A stretch of DNA of 64,000 nucleotides, taken from contig JAFFJZ010000002.1 of the NCBI GenBank assembly GCA_018340375.1, positions 20,602,001-20,666,000 on the forward strand, written 5' to 3'. The notes under the pieces are model-generated. The model worked only from the letters and a program-made list of their open reading frames with translations, ran no database searches and was not told where the DNA came from. This DNA comes from Gonatopus flavifemur. Taxonomy: Eukaryota > Arthropoda > Insecta > Hymenoptera > Dryinidae. The position numbers were made by a program, and so were the translations under genes. Position 1 is the stretch's first letter, and every line of letters begins with the position of its first letter. This document shows, in pieces, positions 1-11,390 of the stretch.

Positions 1-2530
1 CGTTTTTGTATATAAATGAACAATCATGCTCCAGTGAATAAACATAATTACTATGTAAGAAAAATAGGTGTGTCAACTTTTGTGCGTATGTGTGCGTGTA
101 TGCGTGTGCTTTGATCTTTTCTATATAGTATATTTTCTTTAAGTTCACCGTTAATCATTTTTTGCACATTTATTGATCGCCGAACCCCTGTTACATATGT
201 TTTCACGGAGAAAGAAAGTTTGATGACGCGGCAAATCGAAATATTATATACAAAATAGCAAATCTTTTTGCTAAACTAGCCAAAAATTTACTGCCATAGC
301 TTACTAGATTGCTGAGAGAACAACAAGATCAACTGATTTTCGATATTATATACGGAATAGCAAATAAATTTTGCTGGAAGAGCAAACATTTTTCACTGCC
401 ATAGCTGGAAATTCAATGTTGTAGCTAACAATATTGCTGTAATAGTAAACAGTTTGCCGTCAGAGCAAAAAGTTTACCACTCCTCCAAAAGGAACTCAGT
501 GAAATTAGATTTTGCTGCCACAGCGGATTTCCTTTTTCTTCCTGTTGAGCTAGAAACATTTCAGGCATGAACGAGACGGTTAATACACCTGTTCTTTCTA
601 CATCAGTATGTATCTATATATATATATATATATATATACATTCCTTAGGATTTTAATCAATTTTCCCAACTTCATTTCCGGTGGAATTCTGATCAGAAAG
701 AAGATTTTCATCAATGAAATCAATGAACGTTATTCACAAAATTTATTTTACGTCTTTGTATTTACAAAAATGCCAGATAAAAATTGATTCGAATGATCAA
801 AATCCAAATTCAGAATCTAGCTATTTATATCTGTTTCCATGCAGTTTTCACTCATATGAATCAATTTCTATGTGGCATTTCCAGGAAGAGATATTTCCTC
901 ATTCTTATTATTTTCAGGAATATGAATACATGTACAAGTTGAATACAGACCAAAAAGCATATTTGCCTTGTGACAAAGCGAACTTCGAAAATCTGGACAT
1001 TGGTGAACAAACATCTCAACCGTAGGTGTTTTGCGTAAATGTGCACATCGATCTTCAGTAAAAATCTTATAATGATTTTTATTCAAGTGGCAATTTATAT
1101 GAATAATGATTATGGTTTTGATTACCTCAAGGGCCAACGACGTCTGAGATACGAATACTGGAAAACTTTTGATATTCAAGAACTTCGGGGAACGTAACGA
1201 CTTAATGCCTTTCAAACGATTTGTAAACCATTGTTATAGACTCAATACTCTAATGAATAACAAACCTCATTCATCTTCTCCAACGGCTTTTTCACGTTTC
1301 ATCAATGGAAGAATATTATACTAATCAATTACAAAGTGGGGTTATCAATCGTCGCGGAAGATGAAATGAATTATATCAATAATCATATTCGTTCAACCGA
1401 TAATAAGTCCATTTATAGATAACACCATTTCCCAGCTTCCTCGCTCAATTCGAGACGGGAGAGGAAAATCGATCAATACCCATTCTCACAACAACATTCC
1501 TCACAATCTTTTCCCCCAAATAAAACTCACCCCTTGGCTTCATAACGCAATCATCATTGTTATTTCCGATAATAGCCCGTTCAAGAAGAAAATTGATCAT
1601 TCGGAGGTGATTTTTTTGTCCTATCTTTTACCTTGAATATCAGGCGGCAAGATAAATTTCGAACAACTTCCACGTAATTGCACCTTCCTTGGATGAGGGA
1701 GAATTGATGTCGGTTTTAAGGTTCCCTTGAAATTCAATAACATCGACGTTTACGCAAAACACGCTCGGTTTAATTACGAAAGATACATGTTACGTATACT
1801 AATCATGTATATCTGAATCACAATAACTAGTCAATTGTTTCATATAACAGAATAGAGAATAATGTATAAAACAGGAAAACTGATAAATAAAATGACGAGT
1901 GTCCATTTTATCCAACGAGTTCAGTTTCTTTTTCCATCCCTGAATCTTTTCAGAACCCCCATTTTTCGCAGGTACCGTGAGTGGTAAGTAAGCGTGATCG
2001 CATTCATCGTTCATCGAGTTAGAGTCGCAATCGTGAATCATGGATCTCCCGAATAGCCCCAGACAGCACCACCACTTCACAAAGAATTCTTGAAGAAAAC
2101 ATTCAGAACACCTCAGTTTTTGGGAGAATTCATTTTCTATTCCCAGAATCATCCAAATTAATTCTATGAGACATCAACATGTACACCCGTTATGCGACTA
2201 AACATGAAAACATATGGAAGGTTAAAAAGAATACCTAGTCCACCCAAAAGAACTCATATTGAACGCCATTAGGGATACATTCTGAGCACATAACGTATTC
2301 AGTTTTGAATACAATTTACGTGCATAATGATATCGGTTTTGAATCCATTTTGCGTGCATAATGGTATCAGTTTTTAATTCTCGTTAAATAAACAAATAAA
2401 TGAATGAAATAGTTACTTTGATATTTGAAAAAAGCAGACTCAACGGTTTGAAAAACTTTCGCTTTAAAAAATAATATATACCATTTTCAAAGGTTAGTTA
2501 TGAAAAAAATTAAATACCATACAATGTCTT
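1..2530. other. Intergenic block, no gene recognised
   Basis: No reading frame here looks like a conserved protein; the open frames are short and AT-rich with no motifs. The block holds a tiled repeat at 240-540 (listed separately) and a TA dinucleotide microsatellite at about 615-638. From about 2185 to 2345 there are short stretches resembling the inverted-repeat element at 33239-33414, such as a shared CGTTATGCGACTAA-like motif, which suggests a decayed relative. I see nothing else. Confidence 0.5.
240..540. repeat. Tiled TAGCAAA / TTTGCTA repeat patch
   Basis: Short motifs of the type TAGCAAA, TTTGCT and CCATAGCT recur in both orientations every 15-30 bases over about 300 bp, so the sequence can fold on itself in many alternative ways. 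A similar patch with the same word set lies at about 30590-30810. It resembles the tiled GAGTG and GGCCCA patches elsewhere in the window. I cannot assign it to a named transposon family. Confidence 0.45.
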
Positions 2531-2850
2531 TTTTCAGACTTTTTTCAGAGTTTTTCAGAGGTTTTCAATTTTTTTTCCAGACAAATAGGAACGAAATTGT
2601 ACTCTGAGAAAACTCTAACAAAGCTCCGAAAAATTGCTAACATTTTTCTGATTATTGAAGTAAAATTTTTTCATTTTCAAACACTTTTTCACATATGATA
2701 TTTGAATTTAGAATATGAATGTATTCATATAATTTTGAAAATTTTTAATAGTCAGAAATTTCTCAGAGTTTTGTCAGAATTCTATCAGAGTGCAATTTCG
2801 TTCCTATTTGTCTGAAAAATTCTGAAAACCTCTGAAAAAAGGCTGAAAAA
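2531..2850. mobile_element. Inverted-repeat element with arms of about 90 bp
   Basis: The left arm (about 2531-2620) and right arm (about 2755-2850) are reverse complements, best around the shared block CAGACAAATAGGAACGAAAT. The arms are rich in TTTTCAGAG motifs, and a further run of these motifs at 3035-3090 may be an outer part. It looks like a non-autonomous DNA transposon or foldback element. No coding capacity is visible. Confidence 0.6.
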
Positions 2851-2876
2851 GTTTATACAGAATGTTCCTAAAATAT

Positions 2877-3017
2877 TAGAGGTGGGCGAATCTTGACGAA
2901 GCGAATCTTTTGTATAAAATACTTATCAAGTTTTGATGAAATTTTTATAGAATTCGATACAAATTGAACATTTTTTTTATACAAAAGATTCGCCTCGTCA
3001 AGATTCGCCCACCTCTA
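2877..3017. mobile_element. hAT-type hairpin MITE, 141 bp
   Basis: Arms of about 44 bp (2877-2920 and 2974-3017) are reverse complements with one mismatch. The termini begin TAGAGGTGGGCGAATC. The flanks are taaaatat (2869-2876) and aaaaatat (3018-3025), a 7-of-8 match that fits an 8 bp target duplication. Termini of the type TAGRGGTGGGC plus 8 bp duplications are typical of hAT transposons. It sits at the edge of the larger inverted repeat at 2531-2850. Confidence 0.75.
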
Positions 3018-3451
3018 AAAAATATTAGATTTTTCATCAAATTTTCAGAAATTCTCAGAGTTTTTTTTAGAGAAACGCGGAGTTTTTCAGAGATTGTTCA
3101 TGATGATTTCAGCGAAATATTTTCGTACGGGACATCAGGAACTTCTTCACCTGCGCTAAGTATGAACACTACCAAATTATGGGACCTTACAATGTTCAAC
3201 GCAGAACTCCGATCATTCAACCTTTTCCAATTTGTTTGATTTATGTTTGGTTTATTCACTATTACAGAGTTTTTATTTAATGCCATTAATCAATGGGATT
3301 CAACAGACTCCTTCAACTGAAGTAAGATATTGAATTGAAGTAGCCCGATATTCTGTATAGGATTTTCATAGTTTTTATCAGTATTTTATAAAATTAAGTA
3401 TAAACTTCTCAAAGTTTCTATAAAAAATATCGATACCGTGAAATATTGTAC

Positions 3452-3564
3452 AATCCCTAACAGCACTGGGAGGTTTTTGAAACGTTCCAAGAACGTTGGG
3501 ACGTGTTTAAAACATTCTCAGAACGTTTTCAAAACGTCCAGGGACCTTGGTGCTATTAGGGATT
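3452..3564. mobile_element. Short hairpin element with AATCCCTAA ends
   Basis: The block opens AATCCCTAACAGCACTGGGA and closes with its approximate reverse complement ending TTAGGGATT. Inside, the AACGTTC / GAACGTT word recurs several times, giving a tiled palindrome. A related stretch is visible around 54745-54860. No clear target duplication was seen. Confidence 0.5.
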
Positions 3565-3755
3565 CTATATTGGATCAACTTTCTTGTGTACATTTGTATT
3601 ATGGCCTGAACCAATACTGAGCTCTACAAAAATGTCTCTGCACATGATATCTCACAAAATCTCCGCATACTGAGAACAAGTGTCCCTGGTAAAAACGAAG
3701 CGTTGAAGCGTAACGGAAACGCAAGCGAAGAATCATCTGAGCGTCACAACCAGTC

Positions 3756-4145
3756 ATCTAAGCGTAATTTAGGAGGGAATTGAAACATTTTTACATTTCA
3801 TTTGTTGCAATATCCGCTCCCTTCGATTTTGGATTTTCACCAGGGGTTCCATCAATTCTGAGGAACCCAAGAATTTTCACATTCTCATATGACAAGAATA
3901 ATGATCATTCAAATTCATCTGGGCGATGAATCAATATCATTTTGTTTAGTATGATGCGAAACGAATAATGAATTGAGGTATAATATAGCCGATCAATAAG
4001 TAGTTTCATATAACTCTGTATTTTTCATATTGATCATTCTGTATTCGCGCAAGATGCTTTGATGAATTTTGAAATTACCGCCCGAATGGCCAACAGTCAC
4101 TAGTGGCGCCATCGGATGAAATTCTCCACAAAGTTTGATGCAGCA
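3756..4145. repeat. Dispersed repeat, copy 1 of 2
   Basis: Direct-orientation similarity to 6701-7008. Shared landmarks in order: TCTAAGCGTAATTTAGGAG, a GAAATTACCGC block, GACTAGTGGCGC-like sequence and AAGTTTGATG. The copies differ by substitutions and length changes. No coding motif and no terminal inverted repeat were found; an old retroposon or a local duplication are both possible. Confidence 0.55.
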
Positions 4146-5105
4146 TCAGAACGCTGATCTTCGTCACAGAAACCCATAACCTAACCTTCCGATCGCAACA
4201 TGTGGAAGTTTGTTCATAGTAAATACATAAGATGAATTCAATACGTAAAAAGGAACTGGATTTTATCATGGAGAAGACTCAATTATTGTGGAGAAACTAA
4301 AAATTGAAATTCGTTTTGTATACCTAGGGAAGGAAACTGAAGGGAAGCGGGGCAAGATGAGATCCGATCAGACTAGATTTTGAGTGAAAATCACATCGTT
4401 TGTACTGATTATGTTAATGAAAAGAAAAGAAAGAACTAAAGGGAAAAAGAAAATCTGAGGGACTGATGGAAGGGTAAGCACAAGAAGCAATTGAATTATA
4501 GCATTGAACGAATGAAGAATCTCAACCATTATTTCATGCTCTAAAAATTATTGTTTTTATAGAACCAGGTCCAAAGACCATTCTTAACTGAAGAGACAGT
4601 ATCATCAAAATTCTTGCTACGTCCGAGTGTGAGGACATGTAATAAGAATCAACAAATAGAACTCGGAAACAGCAATGTTCCTGATGAATAGAAGGGAGAA
4701 GGAAAATTCTATTCTTGCAAAGTCTCCTCTGCTCAATGTGTTATTTACACCCAGTTGGGTGCTTATAAGTAGCACTAGAATATCACTATGAATTCAAGTG
4801 TTTTTATTTTCAAATGCTTAGGATGCTTGAATTGTCTAGTCACTTTGGGAACATTTAAAAGTATGTAAATATACTCATAAAATAGATGAAATGTTTTATT
4901 ATGAAACACCTAATCTGTTCTATCGACATATTTACACACTTTCAAGCATTTCAAAAGTGACTACACAATTTAAACTCTCTGACTGTATTGAAATGAAATA
5001 CTTGAATTTGCAATGATACTGTGAATATTCTTCGAATATTCGAAATATGTTCTACACACATCCCAATAAGAACGTTTCATAGATCCTATGCATATTCATT
5101 CAGCT

Positions 5106-5695
5106 GGAGTTTGAATCGTTTATTGAAACCCAAGTAGCACAAAAGTGCTAGTAAAGTACTGTTGAAATACCACCTGGTTATATTCATTTAGTACAGCAAA
5201 AAACATTCCATCGCACGTCCTTAGAACGTTCTTTTTTGTCAACGTACTATAAAGATACACTCAAAGAATCATATTCTGAACATTAGAATCCTCTAAGAAT
5301 TAGAATTCCTCTCAATATCAGTGGTAATTCTTCTAACGTTCAGAAGAACTTCCACATCGATCCTCTAAGACTCAGAGGAATATGTACTAGCCTCATATTT
5401 TAGAGGAATATTTTTAATTCTAGTATACGATTTTTTCAGTGTACTTTGAGCGTATTTAGCTGTCCCAAATGCATCTAATAAGAATATTCTATTAATTTTC
5501 TATATACGTGGTAATCTTGTTTGGGAACGAATTAGTACTCGAATAAAACAATATGCAGCTGTTAGAGACCAAGAAATCTTGCAGCGTGTCTTTGGACGAT
5601 GTTCCCAGTCCCAAGGGGTTGTATCGAGAAAATAAATAACGATAATTCATCAAATTGAATTTTCGTTTCGTTTCTATAAACGATTTAAACCTTCA
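5106..5695. mobile_element. MITE with GTTTGAATCGTTTATTGAAAC termini, enlarged copy
   Basis: The left terminus is GGAGTTTGAATCGTTTATTG and the right terminus is its near reverse complement ending in GATTTAAACCTTC. Two shorter copies of about 190 bp lie at 40594-40780 and 53588-53778. Compared with them this copy carries about 380 extra bases at roughly 5145-5515, themselves rich in AGAATTCCTCT-like inverted motifs, so a second element probably inserted into it. Confidence 0.6.
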
Positions 5696-6700
5696 GAACA
5701 TTGCATATTCATCGCACGTATGTCATCGAGTATACAACGGTACGTCAATCGAACATCGATTGAATGAGTATCGTATTTTTCGAATGTACTATGTAGATTC
5801 TAAGTATATTTCAAACAGTCTCATTCAAATATTCTATGAACGTTCATTATATGTTCTCCGTTACGTTCGTAATGTTATCGTACGAAAAGTATGACCAATT
5901 TTCTTTCACCAAGGAAACAACAGATCAATGACGAAGTTTATGACTTTGGAAAGAACACGCAGTTGGAAGCAGCAAACAATGACGAAAATCAATGACCAAT
6001 TGATCGATATTGAAGAAAGAAATAAGCCACGTACAAGAAATGAAAATCATAGTAGAAGGAGCGAGTATTGACAAGAAACAAGAAACCATAAAAAAAAACA
6101 GAAAAATAGGTACTCAGAGGATTGGCAGAAGTATCAAGTGTATTCTAATTCACCTACAATCACATTTCATTGGTGAATATTTCGGGGATCCTAGTTTGGA
6201 CCTTTTTTCTTATACTAGGATCGTAAGAAGTTTTAGATATTTCAAAACCCTGGTGAATAGAGGCGCAACAACAGAGGTCCAAAGGTGCCAAGGCACCCAC
6301 TCAATCATGATGGGCATCCTCTCAACTGTGACCCCCAAGTGGAAAAATTTTCAAAATTATATTCAATTCACATAAAATTGTGCACATCAGCATTAGCAAT
6401 GCACGATATTTCACGATATCGATATTTTTTATATAAATTTAAGCGGAGTTATATCGAATTTTCTAAAATATCAATAAAAGCTGTATAGAAATTTTATATA
6501 ACATATAATTATATGAATTATATACAAATTATATATAATGTTGGGAATTTTTCCACAAAACGGCAAAAACGTGCAAACAAGCTGATCTACAGCAACGAAA
6601 TGAGTTCATTTTAATTTTTTTCTAGTCACCAATAGTTGGATGCTCAGGATAGCCATTCATGGCGTTAGGTTTTTGTGCTTGAAGTGTAACCAAAGGGACA
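5696..6700. other. Intergenic block, nothing recognised
   Basis: A small open frame at 6010-6375 has no recognisable domain. The segment around 6400-6540 is very AT-rich with ATATCGATATT-like words. I see no gene, RNA or clear transposon. Confidence 0.4.
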
Positions 6701-7008
6701 TCTAAACGCAATTTAGGAGCGAATTAGAACATTTTCATGCTTCCTTAAATTTTGATTGTTACCAGGGCACCGTGTTTGCAAGTATTTTTCAACAATACAA
6801 TTTTTTTCACACATTTTGTGCAATTCATTTTGGTGAGGGATGAAGATAATTTCATCTTCTATTGCATCATCATTTTAAATGTTGAATTAGTTTAAATTTT
6901 ATGTTTACTCAAGACACATTGATGAAAATTGAAATTACCGCTCAAAATGACTAAGGGTGACTAGTGGCGCTGTGGAACTTGAATTCCCCAAAACGTTTGA
7001 TGAAGTAT
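6701..7008. repeat. Dispersed repeat, copy 2 of 2
   Basis: Diverged direct copy of 3756-4145, sharing TCTAAACGCAATTTAGGAG, GAAATTACCGC, a GACTAGTGGCGC block and GTTTGATGAAG near the end. About 80 bp shorter than its partner. No coding capacity. Confidence 0.55.
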
Positions 7009-7115
7009 TGTAGCAGGGGGCTGGATTGAACTCAATAGGTTCGTTCGTTCTACGTGTTCCGAGTTGCTCCAACTTGTACCAAACCAATCATTTTGTTGCT
7101 ATAACTGGAAATACC

Positions 7116-7378
7116 GACACAGCATTTCAGTTCTAAAAGATGTCTCAAGCCGAATTTAAGGAGTCTTATGTAACATAAAAAGATATCTTTAAGAGATCTA
7201 AAACAGTTCTTACTTCTAAAAGATTCCTATAAGATGTCTCAAAGATATAGATGTCTTTTAGAAGTAAGAACTGTTTTAGACATCTTAAGGATATTTTTTT
7301 CATGTTGCATAAAACTTTTCAAACTTTTCTGCACAGTTCCTTGAGATATCTTGAAGACCAAAAGTGTTCTGTGGGTAG
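7116..7378. mobile_element. Palindromic element with AAGATATCTT-rich arms
   Basis: The arms are reverse complements built from AAAAGAT(A/G)TCT words, with a clear core in which a 20-plus base segment around TTCTAAAAGACATCT occurs in both orientations. A diverged relative lies at about 47790-48035, sharing the CATGTTGCATAAGACATC-like segment. Non-coding MITE or foldback element. Confidence 0.6.
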
Positions 7379-7427
7379 CGAATCCAAAATACTTGCAGTA
7401 AGTTGGGGGGACTTAGGACAAACTTAG

Positions 7428-7718
7428 CTTAGATAACACACGAAGAATTCTTTTTCAAGAGCAAGAATAGAACTCTCCAAGAATTCTTTTCGAACTAATG
7501 AATTCATATAGAGCTCTGGAGGAGTTCAATCTGTCGGACATTAACAAGCTCTTTGAGAATATCAGAAGTATTGTTTGAGTACTCTCAAAGAACTTGTTAA
7601 TGTGCGATAGATTGAACTCCTCCAGAGCTCTATATGAATTCATTAGTTCGAAAAAAATTCTTGGAGAGTTCTATTCTTGCTCTTGAAAAAGAATTCTTTC
7701 TCGGTGTGTTATCTGGGA
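7428..7718. mobile_element. Near-perfect long palindrome of 290 bp, copy 1
   Basis: The two arms of about 125 bp are reverse complements with only a few mismatches. The outer termini read (C/T)AGATAACACAC. A second intact copy lies at 10243-10528. Open frames of about 60 codons appear on both strands only because the palindrome reads similarly either way; they are not genes. Such arms would form long double-stranded RNA if transcribed. Confidence 0.8.
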
Positions 7719-8367
7719 GCTTATAACATACTGGAACGTACACTCCTCGCTTTTTTTATGGTATGGTTTAGTGGGGATTTTGTACAGATCGCCCCGTGAA
7801 TGGGCTGCTATCTCTCTTCAATTATGGACGCAAATACAGTTCAGTAGTATAAACCGCTGCTGAGAGTGGGCAGCTTTCTCTCTTGCATTAAGCAGTAGTA
7901 TGTAAGGAACCCAACTATTTGTCACTCGCTAAAAACTAGTGATCTGTAGTGAAATCACTAAACATTCCTAGCGATCAATCAATAGTAGCATTTTTTAAAA
8001 TCGATTCCCATAAAAGATGGCACACCTTATATCGTACTTTCTGGCGTGATGCATTAGAAATGTGCATTTGTATGCTTGAACCTTAAAAGGGTACGAGATT
8101 ACCGACCGAGCACGGTTTTTTCGACTGAATCAGGTATCCACTTGAGGGGATGCTGTATATCCTAGAATTACTAGATTTCTCGATCCAAAATACTCGAACA
8201 TGACTGAATAAAATGAAATGAAACATCCAGCCAGATCTTCCTTTCATATGGAACAAGGTCTGGCTGGGTGGCTACTCTATTTTGTCGTTCTCAAACAATC
8301 GAGTTTTTTCCGAGGGAATAGACTACCCTTCCGCTTCGCTTTTCTATCGTTGTCAAAAATTTGTATT

Positions 8368-8634
8368 GCTGGGTTGGTAAGATACCGCAATACCGAATGA
8401 TCATGATATTCATAATCTTGAATCTAATAATCCAGAATCGCCGTAATCCCGAATATGCACAGACCTGAATTCTCCCCACACGTTACTAGCCATCTAACAA
8501 TCCTATTCAAAGTTACTGAAATTCTGTCGGGGCTATGCACATTCAAGATTACGGTGATTCTGGAGTTTGAATATTCTGGATTATGAGATTCGAGATTATA
8601 ACCATTCGGTATTGTGGTATCTTACCACTGGGCT
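8368..8634. mobile_element. Inverted-repeat element with GGTAAGATACC termini
   Basis: The left end GGGTTGGTAAGATACCGCAA and the right end GTGGTATCTTACCACTGGGC are reverse complements, and the similarity continues inward through AATACCGAATG and ATAATCCAGAAT motifs to give arms of about 100 bp. Non-coding. No target duplication was identified. Confidence 0.65.
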
Positions 8635-8818
8635 CACTCCATGGAATGTTGCAGTATGTGTATGGAGTTTTATTATTACAGGTTAACGATAATTTCACCT
8701 TTCAATTGTATAAAGATGTCAACTTACGGACCATTTCGAGCGTCAAGCGTCTAGCATCCTTTATGTCACACTACTCATCTCTTTTCTCCCATCGTCGATG
8801 CTCGACGCTTGACATTGA

Positions 8819-9172
8819 CGATTCTCCCCCCAGGACTTCGGTGGACTGGAGGTGGAGAATCAATGGAGAAATCAGAGCCGTGGAAATAAGGGAGAAATAA
8901 GGGAGAGTCTCCGAGAGGCAACGGAGAGGCGACGTGGATTGGTCCACCCCCTTTATTTTCAATAAAATTCATATCTGTCGATTTACACAACCAAATTTCA
9001 ATGAGTGAATCCACTAACATAAATTTTATTGAAAATAAAAGGGGCGGACAAATCCACGTCGCCTCTTCGTTGCCTCTCGGAGACTCTCCCTTACTTCTTC
9101 CTTATTTCCACGGCTCTCATTTCTCCACTGATTCTCCACCTCCAGTCCACCGAAGTCCTGGGTGGAGAATCG
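8819..9172. mobile_element. Large hairpin with arms of about 150 bp
   Basis: The left arm (8819-8968) and right arm (about 9024-9172) are reverse complements with few mismatches. They include CGATTCTCC ... GGTGGAGAATC and a GGAGAGTCTCCGAGAGGCAA block. The loop is about 55 bp. The arms are more GC-rich than the surroundings. A diverged relative lies at 63140-63400 inside a hAT element. Small open frames on both strands here are by-products of the palindrome. Confidence 0.75.
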
Positions 9173-9702
9173 GTGGTTGTGCTGTACGGGGAGTGCTTAT
9201 TCCAGTATGTTATGCAGTTCAATGACGCTTGATGAGCCATAAAGTCATCAAGGACATTCAAACATCAGAAAAAGCGATTCAAATGGCAATTTTTTCATGA
9301 GTCATGCGTACCTTAGAAGGTAATATACAGTAAGCCTGATATCACTATTGTTGATTGACCGCTAAGGATGTTTATTAAATTTTCCAAAAATTATCAGTTT
9401 TAGCCATTTGCAAGTAGTAGGGCTTCTTATCAAATATAAAACTCAACCCAAACCGAACGTGCATTTCCAGATAACTCGAAAAATCACTAGAGAATTCGGA
9501 AAAATTCCTCTGCAACGTTTTTTAAATTCTATCAACATCAAAAAAATTCAAAAAGGATCTGATTCCTCAGAAATTTACAAATGAATTCAGAATATTTGGA
9601 GACTTTATTGAGAATTTTGAAACTGGAATTTGATAAAGCGTCACACATCTCATCTCTTTCCTTTGAATGTTGACGCTTCACGCTCAACGTCCTATGAACT
9701 TC

Positions 9703-9790
9703 CTCAGATGGCACAAGAGTTCTAAAAGAGTTCATAATGCATACAATGTGTTCGTGATCAGCTCTTTCAGAACTGTTCTTTTATCTGGGT
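9703..9790. mobile_element. Short palindrome related to 15145-15230
   Basis: The ends CAGATGGCACAAGAGTTCTA and the reverse-complement type TTCTTTTATCTGGG enclose about 50 bases. The same architecture (GCACAAGAGTTCTAAAAGAG ... TTATCTGGG) recurs at 15145-15230. The termini resemble the CCCAGATAACACA ends of the 290 bp palindromes, so they are probably one superfamily. Confidence 0.55.
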
Positions 9791-10074
9791 CTAGCTCAAA
9801 GGAAATTGCAAATGTCTGACAAATCGACTTCTTTTTAGAATTCTTTAGACATTTTTCGAATTCCAAAAGCGTTCAAAAAGAGTTTTTTTCGCAGAATTCC
9901 ATAGTGATTTTTGTGTATAAGCGAGTTATTTCGGAAGTTTTGCATTGGATTTTTTTACGCGATCCAAAGGAAATCAGAAACCATCGTCCAATTCATAATT
10001 GTCGGGACACAACGTTAGGGATACTGAAACTCTACCCTCTCCTTTATTCATGCTATCGAAAATACTCGTTCCCA

Positions 10075-10850
10075 TATACCACACGAGAGATTCTTTTCCA
10101 AAAACAAAAATAGAATGCTCTATGAACTTTTTCTGAACAAATAAGTTCATAAAAAGCTCTGGTAGAGTTCAATTTTCGGAACATTGACGCATTCTCAAAC
10201 AACCCAATAATACACAAACATCACCTCAGTCGGAAAAATTAACCCAGATAACACACGAAGAATTCTTTTTCAAGAGCAAGAATAGAACTCTTCAATAACT
10301 CTTTTCGAATTAATGAATTCATATAGAGCTCTGGAGGAGTTCAATCTGTCGGACATTAACAAGTTCTTTGGGAGTACTCAAACAATACTTCTGATATTCT
10401 CAAAGAGTTTGTTCATGTTCGACAGATTGAACTCCTCCAGAGCTCTATATGAATTCATTAGTTCGAAAAGAATTCTTGAAGAGTTTTATTCTTGCTCTCG
10501 AAAAAGAATTCTCCGTGTGTTATCTAGGAAGTTTTTGGACTTCTTAAAGTTGACCGATGTCCAACTAAAAGGTATCTTCAAGCTCACTTTTGTCCTTCAA
10601 GATGAAAACAAGCTTTGGCAAGCTGAAAGATATGTTTTAGTTGGACATTGGTCGACTCTAAGAGTTCTCAAAAGTAACTTCCTCCATCTTTTGTTCACTG
10701 GGAATCCTTTCAGAATTCTCATAGAACTTGTATATGTCCAAAAAAAAGACTTCTTTCGGAACTCTTCATGAATTCATTACTTCGAAGAGAGTTCTCTGAG
10801 GATCATATTTGTGCCCTTGGAAAAGAATTTTTCTCATGTTCATACAGTAT
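10075..10850. mobile_element. Nested palindromes: old copy split by younger ones
   Basis: The outer parts (about 10075-10200 and 10735-10850) are diverged left and right arms of the same palindrome family as 7428-7718. Between them sits a fresh copy at 10243-10528 with termini CCCAGATAACACAC, nearly identical in its arms to 7428-7718, and a second small palindrome at 10550-10656 built on GTCCAACTAAAA. The order implies repeated insertion into the same site. An open frame of 152 codons at 10313-10771 is a by-product and has no protein features. Confidence 0.7.
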
Positions 10851-11149
10851 CCTATATTCTTCATGAAAAATCTACAACATACATAAAAAGATAGCTATAC
10901 GCTTTCGATATACGAGAAGATGACTTATCGAACACGCAAGGTCGTCATTGAGCACGGTCGTGGATAATCGTGGTAGCTTCAAGTTTCCAACGTATCTGTT
11001 GGTGGGGAGCTGCAAGTTCAAATATGTCGGCGAAGAAAGATAAACCTTAGCTCGTCATCATTTATGGCAAGCCTGATTGACAACTAGGGGTTTTCAAAAG
11101 CTACAAATAATTTTGGGTAGTGGCTTTGGAGTTTGGCGTTAACCTTATT

Positions 11150-11341
11150 ATAGTTGTCATTGTCATTTAGAAAAAATATTAATATAAATTGTATTATCAA
11201 AGTTGTTTGATCAAGTTTCGTGTCTCAAGTGTTCGTCACCGGTGTACTATAAACATTAGTGTTTAGTGATACATTACATCAGTGCTAGTTTTTTTGCCGG
11301 TTTATTGCATAAAACCAAACAGAAGAAAACAACACACAGCT
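11150..11341 (+). promoter_or_regulatory. Probable flotillin-2 5' UTR / core promoter
   Basis: This lies directly upstream of the flotillin-2 start codon. A TCAGTG word at 11279-11284, close to the insect initiator consensus TCAGT, is about 60 bases before the ATG. No TATA box or clear downstream element is seen. Assigning the promoter here assumes there is no separate upstream 5' UTR exon, which sequence alone cannot settle. Confidence 0.3.
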
Positions 11342-11390
11342 ATGGGAAACGTTCACACTTGCGGTCCAAATGAGGCTCTTGTTGTATCAG
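11342..11390 (+). CDS. Flo2: Flotillin-2, first coding exon
   Basis: The exon encodes MGNVHTCGPNEALVVS plus the first base of the next codon and is followed at once by a consensus donor GTAAGC, so the first intron is in phase 1. The block GPNEALVVSG at residue 8 onward is the hallmark N-terminus of flotillin-2, and the Met-Gly-Asn start keeps Gly2, the family's N-myristoylation site. Residue 4 is Val, where mammalian flotillin-2 has the palmitoylated Cys4; Cys7 is nearby. Flotillin-2 is a scaffold protein of the inner face of the plasma membrane that oligomerises with flotillin-1 in lipid rafts. The next exon, which should carry a Gly-Cys-Cys-Gly then Trp-rich segment, was not found in the window, so the intron exceeds 52.6 kb. 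Confidence 0.85.

Noticed and set aside
613..641. TATATA run as a promoter element
   Set aside because: Long pure TA dinucleotide repeat with no gene following it; a microsatellite is the simpler reading.
868..1215. 115-codon frame on the minus strand overlapping a 103-codon frame on the plus strand
   Set aside because: Mutually overlapping, unrecognised, no support.
10313..10771. 152-codon open frame on the + strand
   Set aside because: It translates the arms of two palindromic elements (10243-10528, 10550-10656); a matching frame appears in the related palindrome at 7455-7643 on the other strand.
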